Shown one piece after another: positions 5,326 to 12,517 of a DNA stretch of 12,517 nt; the first letter of the stretch is position 1, and the number at the start of each line of letters is the position of its first letter. The translations under genes and the position numbers were made by a program. The notes beneath the pieces were generated by a model. That model saw only the letters and a program-made list of their open reading frames with translations, searched no databases and was not told where the DNA came from. Source of the DNA: Bacillota bacterium (GTDB lineage: Bacteria; Bacillota; Clostridia; Acetivibrionales; DSM-1351). Location: contig JAEWZA010000015.1 of NCBI GenBank assembly GCA_023395575.1, forward strand, positions 1 through 12,517. Reading direction: 5' to 3'.

Positions 5326-7131
5326 ATGAACGTATTAATGAAGAATAAAATTGTAAAATACACAATTTTACTTGTAATAATAGCAATAACTATAGCAGGT
5401 ATATTTACTATTGCATTATCCAGATATTTTTATTTATATGAAGTCAAAAACAATTGTGAAAATATAGCTGTTTTGTTATCCTATCAAATTGAGCAAAAAG
5501 TAGATACAACTTCGAAAATCGAGTATAGTAAATTAGCCACTGATTATGCAAAGCTACTAAACGAAAAAGAATCTAATATTTCAAACTTCTCTCTTGCTAC
5601 AAGAATAACAATAATTAGCAATAGCGGTGAAGTATTAGGTGATTCTGATTCAAATGCCTATGATATGGAAAATCATATAACTAGAAAAGAAGTAAAAGAC
5701 GCACTTGAAGGTAATTTAGGCTTTGACGAGCGATTAAGCAAAACACTCGATCTTGCCTATATTTATGTTGCGCATTATATTGAGAGCAAAAATATAATTG
5801 TGAGAGTTGCTGTTCCTATTAACCAGATAAATTCAATTAATAAATCGTTTTATCTATATACTACTATAGGTATATTAGTAGGATTATTGCTTACATTGCT
5901 CATCTCTCTCAAGGTTTCTAATATTATTATTTCCCCCTTAAATAAGCTTATAAATGTTACAAAAGAAATTGCGAATGGTAACTACAAAAAAAGAGTGGAA
6001 ATTTACTCTGACGATGAAATCGAAGAATTAGCATATACTTTTAATGAAATGGCATATAAACTTGACAATACACTATGTGGAATAGTAGATAAAAATATAA
6101 GAATAGACACAATAATTAATAGTATGAGAGACGGTATAATTGCAATTGATTCAAATTATAAAATATTGATTATTAATACTAGTGCCTGTGATATTTTTGG
6201 AGTAAACTACGGTCCTGGAATTATTGGCAAGAACCTATTAGACATTACAAAAAACACAAAAATCAACTCATTCTTAGAGGACACTATTCAGAATAATGTA
6301 GCTCTCACTGATGAAATTACTATTTTTTCGCCTAGAATGGTCTGTAATTTTATTTACAAGGTTTATACTAATCCAATAAAAAGTGCAGAGCTTACTGTTA
6401 AAAATGTTGGTGGTGTAATTACTCTGCACAATGTTACCTCTGTAAAAAAACTAGAGAAAATACGTACAGAATTTGTATCCAATGTTACTCATGAGCTAAA
6501 AACTCCTTTAACCTCAATCAGAGGCTTTGTAGAAACACTTAAAGATGGTGCTATTGAAGATACAGCTGTGGCTTCAAAATTCCTAGACATAATAGATATT
6601 GAGGCAGAGCGGCTTTACCACTTGATAAATGACATTCTTCAATTATCTGAAATTGAAAGTATGCGCAATGACGAACAAGTTACACATCACAATCTATATC
6701 TTATTGTTGATGAAGTTATACAATTATTAGAACCTTCAGCTATAAAAAAGAGCATTAAGCTTCAGGTTAATGTTAATCCAAACATAGAAATTCTAGTTAA
6801 TAAATATAGAATCAAGCAAATGCTGATAAATTTAATTGATAATGCAATTAAGTATAATATTGAAAATGGCACTATCTTCATAAATGCAACAAAATTACAA
6901 GGCATTACTACAATATCAGTTAGAGATACAGGAATTGGTATTCCCACTATACATCACTCTAGAATTTTTGAAAGATTTTACAGAGTTGATAAAGGCCGTT
7001 CAAGAAATATGGGTGGAACTGGCTTAGGACTTTCAATTGTAAAGCACATTGTTCAACTTTATAACGGTGAAATCATCATTAGCAGTGAACCTGACAAGGG
7101 TACAGAATTTATTATAAGGCTTCCCTTGTAA
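5326..7131 (+). CDS. phoR: PhoR-type membrane sensor histidine kinase
   Basis: A 601-aa kinase. A first membrane segment (about 10-31), an extracytoplasmic Cache/PAS-like sensor (32-175), a second membrane segment (176-197), HAMP (198-250), PAS (about 258-370), the HisKA dimerisation domain with phospho-accepting H389 in FVSNVTHELKTPLTSIRGFVETL, and a HATPase domain with N506 (N box), D534-TGIGIP (G1), FERFYRVD (F box) and GGTGLGLSIV (G2, 563-572). The H-box followed by GFVETLKDGA is typical of PhoR. All catalytic residues are present. It would phosphorylate PhoP from the membrane. ATG 5326 is used because the frame is closed just upstream; ATG 5338 is possible. It lies 199 bp after phoP, so partial transcriptional separation is possible. 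Confidence 0.87.
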   Translation: MNVLMKNKIVKYTILLVIIAITIAGIFTIALSRYFYLYEVKNNCENIAVLLSYQIEQKVDTTSKIEYSKLATDYAKLLNEKESNISNFSLATRITIISNSGEVLGDSDSNAYDMENHITRKEVKDALEGNLGFDERLSKTLDLAYIYVAHYIESKNIIVRVAVPINQINSINKSFYLYTTIGILVGLLLTLLISLKVSNIIISPLNKLINVTKEIANGNYKKRVEIYSDDEIEELAYTFNEMAYKLDNTLCGIVDKNIRIDTIINSMRDGIIAIDSNYKILIINTSACDIFGVNYGPGIIGKNLLDITKNTKINSFLEDTIQNNVALTDEITIFSPRMVCNFIYKVYTNPIKSAELTVKNVGGVITLHNVTSVKKLEKIRTEFVSNVTHELKTPLTSIRGFVETLKDGAIEDTAVASKFLDIIDIEAERLYHLINDILQLSEIESMRNDEQVTHHNLYLIVDEVIQLLEPSAIKKSIKLQVNVNPNIEILVNKYRIKQMLINLIDNAIKYNIENGTIFINATKLQGITTISVRDTGIGIPTIHHSRIFERFYRVDKGRSRNMGGTGLGLSIVKHIVQLYNGEIIISSEPDKGTEFIIRLPL

Positions 7132-7246
7132 TACTATAGTCTTTAAAATATAAGGAAAATATTTAAAAGCACTTTATATTCAGCGACTCATAGCTTTAAA
7201 AAACAGACAAAATAATAGAATCATTCAATAATTAAAAATTTATTAT

Positions 7247-7281
7247 ATAAAAGCCAGAGGATTTTTTCCTCTGGCTTTTAT
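7247..7281. terminator. Bidirectional intrinsic terminator between phoR and cellobiose phosphorylase gene
   Basis: Arms 7247-7261 and 7267-7281 (core AAAAGCCAGAGGA / TCCTCTGGCTTTT) pair over 15 bp around a 5-nt T loop. The stem ends in A/T-rich flanks on both sides, giving U-rich tails in either direction. It sits 115 bp after phoR and 77 bp after the converging cellobiose phosphorylase gene and probably serves both. Confidence 0.88.
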
Positions 7282-7296
7282 TGTGGAGTTTTGTCA

Positions 7297-7323
7297 AACG
7301 TATATAACGTATATATTGTATAT
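7297..7323. repeat. Three tandem 9-bp repeats
   Basis: AACGTATAT (7297-7305), AACGTATAT (7306-7314) and ATTGTATAT (7315-7323) run head to tail, the third with two changes. The array lies in the short convergent spacer between the shared terminator and the end of the minus-strand gene. It may be simple slippage or a small repeated protein-binding site. Confidence 0.5.
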
Positions 7324-7358
7324 TTTGAGCTTATATATCTCTCTAGATTACTATAAAA

Positions 7359-9794
7359 TTAACCCATTACTACTTCAACATTGTGTACCTTTCCATCATC
7401 AAGAACAGGAATAATGTTACCATCAATTTCTTTTCCATCAAGAACAAGCTTTTTAACACCCTTACTTACATGGTTAGGATTAGTTATAGAAATTTCAAAT
7501 GTAGCATTTCTAAACTTTCTGCTCACCTTATAACCATCCCAATCACTTGGAATACAAGGATCTATCATAAGTCCATTATAATCTGGCTTAATACCTAGTA
7601 TATTTTGTGATATAACTACAAAATTCCAAGCAGCTGTACCTGTCAGCCATGAATTCTTTGCTTCACCTGGCTTAGCAGCATCCTTACCTGCTATCATTTG
7701 TGAGTAAACATAAGGCTCTGTCTTATGAATTTCACTTATTTCTTCAGTATAAGCAGGAGCTATTTTCTTATAGTATTCAAAAGCTCTATCTCCTCTGCCA
7801 ATTACAGTTTCACCAGCAATAATCCATGGATTATTATGGCAGAAAATACCTGCATTTTCTTTATATCCTGCTGGATATGTTGATATTTCACCCATATTTA
7901 TATAGTATTTTGTGAAAGCAGGGTTATTTAGTACTAAACCATATGGAGTATCAAGATACTTCTTTGCCGAATCAAGAGCCTTTTCAACATAACCTTTTTC
8001 AACGCCTATTTTAGCCATTGAGCAGAAGCCTTGTGACTCAATAAATATCTTGCCTTCTTCATTTTCATTACTTCCTATCTTTTGTCCAAAGTCATCATAA
8101 GCACGAATAAACCATTCGCCATCCCAACCGAATTTGAGAACAACCTCATTCATTTTTTCAACTTCTTCTTGTGCCTTCTTAGCTTCATCAGCCTTTCCTG
8201 TTAATTCACACAACTTAACATACTCTGGGCCATAGAATACAAACATACCAGCTATAAATACAGATTCTGCAACCTTTCCATCCTTACTGGTTGTAGTTTG
8301 GAAGGACTCACCTGGAGTATTTGAGAAGCAATTTAGGTTGAGACAGTCATTCCAGTCCGCTCTACCAATTAAAGGTAAGCCATGAGGTCCTAAATTATTT
8401 ACAACGTGATAGAATGAACGCTTCAAGTGTTCAAACAATGTTGCTTTATTATTTTCATCATTATCAAAAGGAACCATCTCATTTAGTATGCCCATATCAC
8501 CAGTTTCTTTAATATAAGCAGCTACACCTGCAATTAACCATAATGGATCATCATTAAAGTTTCCACCGATTTCGTCATTTCCTTTTTTAGTCAATGGCTG
8601 ATATTGGTGATATGCTCCACCTGTTTCAAACTGTGTTGCAGCAATATCAAGTATTCTCTCTCTTGCTCTATCTGGAATCTGATGAACAAAACCTAAGAGG
8701 TCCTGATTGGAATCTCTGAAGCCCATTCCTCTACCAATACCTGTTTCAAAATAAGAAGCACTTCTTGACATATTGAATGTAACCATACATTGGTATTGGT
8801 TCCATATATTAACCATTCTGCAAAGCTTTTCGTCCTTATGTTCAAGCTTATATTGAGTAAAGAGGCTATTCCATGATTCCTGCATCTCATCAAAAGCAGC
8901 CTGAACTGCAGCAGGATTACCTTTAGCTTCAATCATTGCATATGCTTTCTTTTTGTTAATTACGCCCTTGCTTTCCCATTTGTCATCTTCATCATTCTCA
9001 ACATATCCTAGTATGAAGTCAAATTCTTTTTCTTCTCCTGGCTTTAAGTCAACAGTAATACAGTGAGATGCCATTGGTCCCCATCCATGAGCGATAGTAT
9101 TTGTAGGCTCTCCGCTTACTGGCACTTGAGGCGCGTCATATCCATTATATAGTCCAACAAAGGTGTCTCTGTCAGTATCAAATCCTGTTATATCAGCATT
9201 TACAGAATAGAAAGCAAAGTGATTTCTTCTTTCCTTGTATTCAGTTTTATGATAAATAACTGAATTTTCAACTTCAACTTCACCTGTACTTAAATTTCTT
9301 TGATAGTTTGTTTGGTCATCCTGTGCATTCCATAAGCAGAACTCAATACATGAGAATAACTTTAAGCTCTTATTGTCACTTGTAGTATTCTTAACTCTAA
9401 CTCTATGAATTTCACCATTAAAATTCAAAGGAACGAAGAACAATACTTCTGAGCTTATACCATTCTTACTTCCAGTTATTTTAGTATAACCCATACCATG
9501 TCTACACTCATAGCTATCTAACTCTGCTTTAACTGGTGACCAGCCTGGTGACCATAAAGAACCATTATCATTAATATAGAAGTATCTTCCTCCCATATCA
9601 ATTGGAACATTGTTATATCTATATCTTGTTATTCTACGTAAACGCGCGTCCTTATAAAAACAATATCCACCTGCAGTGTTTGAAATTAATGAGAAAAACT
9701 CCTGAGTACCTAAATAATTTATCCAAGGGTAAGGCGTTTTGGGAGTAGTGATTACATATTCTTTGTTTTGATCATCAAAAAATCCGTATTTCAT
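7359..9794 (-). CDS. cbp: Cellobiose phosphorylase (GH94)
   Basis: An 811-aa protein, the same length as the Clostridium thermocellum cellobiose phosphorylase as I recall it, and matching it in long blocks such as PYPWINYLGT, NTAGGYCFYKDARLRRITRY and KNSWLTGTAAWNFV. It splits cellobiose with phosphate into alpha-glucose 1-phosphate and glucose in the cytoplasm, saving ATP. The general acid is the second Asp of RADWND (D483); GRGMGFRDSNQD (354-365) lines the sugar site. No signal peptide is present, as expected. ATG 9792-9794 has GAGGAG upstream. It follows a LacI gene by 51 bp; TTGACA (9831-9836, minus) is there but no -10 is properly spaced, so co-transcription with lacI is likely. Cellodextrin phosphorylases are longer, and chitobiose phosphorylase is less similar. 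Confidence 0.95.
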   Translation of the reverse strand: MKYGFFDDQNKEYVITTPKTPYPWINYLGTQEFFSLISNTAGGYCFYKDARLRRITRYRYNNVPIDMGGRYFYINDNGSLWSPGWSPVKAELDSYECRHGMGYTKITGSKNGISSEVLFFVPLNFNGEIHRVRVKNTTSDNKSLKLFSCIEFCLWNAQDDQTNYQRNLSTGEVEVENSVIYHKTEYKERRNHFAFYSVNADITGFDTDRDTFVGLYNGYDAPQVPVSGEPTNTIAHGWGPMASHCITVDLKPGEEKEFDFILGYVENDEDDKWESKGVINKKKAYAMIEAKGNPAAVQAAFDEMQESWNSLFTQYKLEHKDEKLCRMVNIWNQYQCMVTFNMSRSASYFETGIGRGMGFRDSNQDLLGFVHQIPDRARERILDIAATQFETGGAYHQYQPLTKKGNDEIGGNFNDDPLWLIAGVAAYIKETGDMGILNEMVPFDNDENNKATLFEHLKRSFYHVVNNLGPHGLPLIGRADWNDCLNLNCFSNTPGESFQTTTSKDGKVAESVFIAGMFVFYGPEYVKLCELTGKADEAKKAQEEVEKMNEVVLKFGWDGEWFIRAYDDFGQKIGSNENEEGKIFIESQGFCSMAKIGVEKGYVEKALDSAKKYLDTPYGLVLNNPAFTKYYINMGEISTYPAGYKENAGIFCHNNPWIIAGETVIGRGDRAFEYYKKIAPAYTEEISEIHKTEPYVYSQMIAGKDAAKPGEAKNSWLTGTAAWNFVVISQNILGIKPDYNGLMIDPCIPSDWDGYKVSRKFRNATFEISITNPNHVSKGVKKLVLDGKEIDGNIIPVLDDGKVHNVEVVMG

Positions 9795-9845
9795 GTTTTT
9801 ATCTCCTCTTAATTATTTTATAATTTATAATGTCAACAAAGAATT

Positions 9846-10892
9846 TTACTTCTTTGTACATGTCTCTCTAATAACCATTTTTGTATTATAGCTATAGCTT
9901 TTAAAACCTTTTTTAGTCTTTCTTATATTATAGATGAGTTCCTCTACTGTTTTTTCAACAATATTAAAAATAGGTGTTTCTATTGTTGTTAGTGCTGGCT
10001 TAATTAGTGATGCGAGAGTAATATTATCAAAACCTATTATTGATATATCTTCAGGAACTCTAATATTATTATTTTTAAATAACTCTAATGCTGCAATTGC
10101 CATATCGTCATTCGATGAAAAAAATGCTGATGGTAACTTTCCATTATCAATTAATGCTTGTACCGCACAACTTGTTTTGGACTTAATAAAATCTCCTTTT
10201 AGAATAAATTCATCTCTAATTTCTAAATTGTGCTTTTTCATTGTATCGATATAAGCCTTATATCTCTGTCTTCCTGAATATGTAGATAATCTCCCTGCTA
10301 ATAAACCTATTTCTTTATGTCCTAATGCAATTAGATATTCTACAGCTTCTACAGCTCCTTCATAATCCTTTGAGCCTACTACAATTAAATTTTCATTTTC
10401 AGATTTATTCATTAATATTTCTTCAACATCATAATCTATCAACGCTATAGGACAGCCTTTTTGTGATATTTTTATGAGAGTTGTAGCCTCTTTTTCAGTA
10501 CCTAATACTATACCGCCATCAATTCTCTTTTGTAAAAATATCTCATTAACACGTCTATAATCATTTTCACAGTAAATAATGTTTATTAGAACATAATAAC
10601 CCCTTGAATTAGCACAATCAACAATTGCATTAGTAAATTGGTTAAAATAATCATTATTGTATAGCCTATTTGGATTCTCAGCATCAGCTATACTCACTAT
10701 AAATAAACCTATTGTGTCACTTTTTTTGCCTGCTAAAACTCTTGCACAAGTATTAGGCTGATAGTTATACTTTTCTATTACCTCTAATACCTTTTTCTTT
10801 GTTTCATCTGGTACATTTGGATAATTATTTATTACTCTGGAAACAGTGCTTCTCGATACACCAGCTATTTTAGCTATCTCTTCACTCTTCAT
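9846..10892 (-). CDS. LacI-family transcriptional regulator, probably of cellobiose use
   Basis: A 348-aa repressor. The N-terminal helix-turn-helix is EEIAKIAGVSRSTVSRVINN (4-23), the hinge helix with NYQPNTCARVLAGKKS is at 43-58, and a periplasmic-binding-like effector domain follows, with FFSSNDDMAIAALELF (258-272), SIIGFDN (284-290) and LTTIETP (301-307). The effector is not readable from sequence; its place between a sugar-binding protein gene and cellobiose phosphorylase suggests cellobiose or a cellodextrin. The ATG at 10890-10892 has only a weak AGG at useful distance; a better GGAGG (10911-10915) is about 18 nt away. No ATG, GTG or TTG that fits the latter lies in frame. No clear LacI operator with CG centre is seen before lacI or the phosphorylase gene. 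Confidence 0.9.
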   Translation of the reverse strand: MKSEEIAKIAGVSRSTVSRVINNYPNVPDETKKKVLEVIEKYNYQPNTCARVLAGKKSDTIGLFIVSIADAENPNRLYNNDYFNQFTNAIVDCANSRGYYVLINIIYCENDYRRVNEIFLQKRIDGGIVLGTEKEATTLIKISQKGCPIALIDYDVEEILMNKSENENLIVVGSKDYEGAVEAVEYLIALGHKEIGLLAGRLSTYSGRQRYKAYIDTMKKHNLEIRDEFILKGDFIKSKTSCAVQALIDNGKLPSAFFSSNDDMAIAALELFKNNNIRVPEDISIIGFDNITLASLIKPALTTIETPIFNIVEKTVEELIYNIRKTKKGFKSYSYNTKMVIRETCTKK

Positions 10893-10920
10893 TTTTATGT
10901 TACCTATTGGCCTCCATGAG

Positions 10921-10929
10921 ATAATAGCA
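10921..10929 (-). promoter_or_regulatory. Candidate extended -10 for lacI
   Basis: On the minus strand TGCTATTAT gives an extended -10 (TATTAT at 10921-10926). The -35 position holds AAATTC, a poor match. It lies just after the upstream terminator, so it would let lacI and the phosphorylase gene be transcribed separately from the binding-protein gene. Confidence 0.4.
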
Positions 10930-10964
10930 GAATTACTTTAATAGAATTTCCTATGTATTTATTT

Positions 10965-11003
10965 AAAATGGGGCCAACGCTATACTAGCGCTAGCCCCAT
11001 TTT
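10965..11003 (-). terminator. Intrinsic terminator of the solute-binding protein gene
   Basis: AAAATGGGGC (10965-10974) pairs with GCCCCATTTT (10994-11003), with an inner CGCT/AGCG stem (10978-10981 / 10987-10990). On the minus strand the GC-rich stem ends in ATTTTAAA, a modest U-tract. It is placed 62 bp after the binding-protein stop. The inner part also contains the perfect palindrome CTAGCGCTAG (10985-10994). Partial read-through into lacI is possible. Confidence 0.8.
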
Positions 11004-11064
11004 ACTTTCAGCTACCATCTTGTCAATTAATGACTTGATAAAAAGCTGTTCATTTTAAATTATA

Positions 11065-12517
11065 TTATTTCTTTGCTACGAATTCATCAACTTGCTTCTG
11101 CATTTCAGCAAGAGCTGCATCTAAGCCAGCTGCTTTAAGTTTATCAGTAAACTTAGGAACAACTGTTGCAGGATCAACTTTACCAGTTTCTAGACCAGGC
11201 ATAAACTGTTTCTTAACAGAAGTTAAAGCAGCAATCTGAGTCTTTACATTTTCAGTATTAAATGTGAAACCAAGTATTGGTGATGGTGCTGCACTTGCAT
11301 TGTACTCTTTGAATTTAGTCCACTTAGCTGGATCTTCTGTAGCGAACAAGTAAGTATTGAACTGGTTAGCGAATAACCACTGTAAGCTGTTGTTGTAATT
11401 GTCTTTACCAGCTTGAGTTTGTTCAATTGTAGTATCGTTAAGCTTAGTAAAGTGAGTTCCTTCTATACCGTAGTTAACTAAGTTACAGAGGTAAGCATCT
11501 GTGTTCATTAATTCTAAGAACATAAGAGCTCTTTCTGGATTTGGTGATGTCTTTGAAATAGCTTGCATTGAACCAGTCATTTCACGAGTAGTTGCTCTTG
11601 GAGGAGTGATATCAATTTGCTTCCAAGTAACACCATCAGATATTGATTGTTCAGCATCTTTACCTGGTTTTAATGAAGCAGTAGTTGCAAATACTTTACC
11701 TGCTCTTCTAGCTGGAGCATAGTCTGTGATAGTATCAGCATCTTTTCTGATATATCCAGCTTTGTACCATTTGTTAAGAGTTGTGAATAATGACATAGCT
11801 TCAGGAGAAGCAAAGTCATTAACAACTGTTGTATCTCTTCCGTCACCATATAAAGCACCTGGAACGTTATCATCAACTAACTTTTCAAAATCAAGAATTC
11901 TGTAAGCTGATTCACCAGTAAGAGTCTGGAATGCTTCAACTCCGTTTGCAGCTTCTTTTTCTTTGATTATTGCTAAAGCTGGTTCTAAATCTTCAAATTT
12001 CTTTATTGTTGATAAATCAATACCGTACTTATCTGCCATATCCTTATTAACTAAGAAGCCCCAGTTATGAGCCATTTCTTTGTTAGTAGGAATTGCAAAT
12101 AATTTACCATCAATTGAAGCACCCTTTATAACGCTTTCGCCAAGTAACTTCTTAGTTTCTGGAGCATATTGATCCATAAGTGGAGTAAGATCTACAAATG
12201 CGCCTTTAGGTGCATTCTGAAGATAGTTACAAGCCCAGTTTGATGTAAATGTGATATCAAACTTTTCACCTGATTGAATCTTTGCACTCATCTTGTTTTC
12301 GAAGTCATCACCCCAAGTGAAGATGTTAAGTTTTAGAGTAGCGTTAATTTTTGGTTGTAAGTACTTATTAACTTCTACTAAAACTTTGTCCATGTCATTT
12401 GGTTGACCATTACCAACAACATACCATTGTAATTCTACTGGATCAAGTGCTGTTGATTCAGATGTTGCTGATGTGTCAACTACTGGAGTAGTTGATGTTG
12501 ATGGATCTGCAGCTGGT
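11065..12517 (-). CDS. ABC transporter extracellular sugar-binding lipoprotein, 5' end cut
   Basis: At least 483 codons are open to the right edge; the ATG at 12391-12393 is internal, not the start. The visible part begins with a Ser/Thr/Pro-rich linker (PAADPSTSTTPVVDTSATSE), as follows a lipidated cysteine, then ELQWYVVGNGQPN opens a family 1 binding fold (FDITFTSNWACNY, DGKLFAIPTNKEM, NPERALMFLELMNTDAY). The C-terminal part (PILGFTFNTENVKTQIA onward) resembles the DUF3502 region of LipO-type oligosaccharide-binding proteins. It would capture oligosaccharides outside the membrane for ABC import. The signal peptide and permease genes are not in the window; permeases are expected to the right. 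The ligand is inferred to be a cellodextrin from the neighbouring phosphorylase. Confidence 0.9.
   Translation of the reverse strand, partial: PAADPSTSTTPVVDTSATSESTALDPVELQWYVVGNGQPNDMDKVLVEVNKYLQPKINATLKLNIFTWGDDFENKMSAKIQSGEKFDITFTSNWACNYLQNAPKGAFVDLTPLMDQYAPETKKLLGESVIKGASIDGKLFAIPTNKEMAHNWGFLVNKDMADKYGIDLSTIKKFEDLEPALAIIKEKEAANGVEAFQTLTGESAYRILDFEKLVDDNVPGALYGDGRDTTVVNDFASPEAMSLFTTLNKWYKAGYIRKDADTITDYAPARRAGKVFATTASLKPGKDAEQSISDGVTWKQIDITPPRATTREMTGSMQAISKTSPNPERALMFLELMNTDAYLCNLVNYGIEGTHFTKLNDTTIEQTQAGKDNYNNSLQWLFANQFNTYLFATEDPAKWTKFKEYNASAAPSPILGFTFNTENVKTQIAALTSVKKQFMPGLETGKVDPATVVPKFTDKLKAAGLDAALAEMQKQVDEFVAKK

Noticed and set aside
6762..6947. Minus-strand ORF inside phoR and similar overlapping ORFs inside the cellobiose phosphorylase, lacI and binding-protein genes
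   Set aside because: All lie within strongly supported genes in other frames and have no ribosome binding sites or family features.
9806..9836. Dedicated promoter for cellobiose phosphorylase from TTGACA on the minus strand
   Set aside because: Nothing resembling TATAAT lies 16-18 bp downstream; the AT-rich TATAAA-like sequences are much too close.
12391..12393. ATG as the real start of the sugar-binding protein
   Set aside because: The frame stays open to the window edge and the upstream residues form a typical lipoprotein linker and the first strand of the binding fold.
1..12517. CRISPR arrays, tRNA or rRNA genes, phage or defence islands
   Set aside because: No spaced direct repeats of CRISPR type, no tRNA cloverleaf signatures and no such protein families were seen on either strand.

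Overview
The window reads as chromosomal DNA from a low-GC Gram-positive of the class Clostridia. Intergenic DNA is extremely AT-rich, ribosome binding sites are strong GGAGG-like sites, intrinsic terminators are compact, and several promoters match the vegetative sigma factor. An intact cellobiose phosphorylase, recognisably close to the Clostridium thermocellum enzyme from memory, together with a sugar-binding lipoprotein points to a cellulose- or cellodextrin-using anaerobe. The genus cannot be fixed from the sequence alone.

Layout. Positions 1-1103 (minus strand) hold a housekeeping block: hinT, then rpsU (ribosomal protein S21, too short for most ORF filters), then the N-terminal part of a YqeY/GatB-like gene that runs off the left edge. 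Positions 1104-1765 hold no gene; they contain an IS-end-like scar of higher GC and, just before argJ, an 18-bp palindrome that fits an ArgR operator plus a good promoter. argJ (1766-2968, plus) encodes bifunctional ornithine acetyltransferase/N-acetylglutamate synthase and ends in an intrinsic terminator. A lone cheW (3330-3746, plus) has its own extended -10 promoter, an upstream 19-bp palindrome and an unusually long nested terminator hairpin.

Positions 4124-7131 (plus) hold a PhoP-PhoR-type two-component system. Four TTAACA-like repeats at 11-bp intervals sit where activated Pho promoters carry their PhoP sites, which strongly suggests autoregulation and supports the phoP/phoR names. The leader is about 230 nt and holds short protein-like fragments. 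phoR has no ribosome binding site of its own; a 14-codon ORF with one ends 1 nt before its start codon, suggesting translational coupling. A bidirectional terminator at 7247-7281 separates phoR from the converging minus-strand genes.

Positions 7359-12517 (minus) form a cellodextrin-use cluster read right to left: a 5'-truncated extracellular solute-binding lipoprotein, a terminator, a LacI-type repressor, and cellobiose phosphorylase (GH94). The likely logic is import of oligosaccharides, sensing by the LacI regulator, and phosphorolysis of cellobiose to glucose 1-phosphate and glucose. The ABC permeases would be expected beyond the right edge.

I see no CRISPR array, phage, toxin-antitoxin or obviously new defence system. 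The most useful observations are regulatory: the Pho box array, the phoR leader ORF, the candidate ARG box and the cheW flanking structures.
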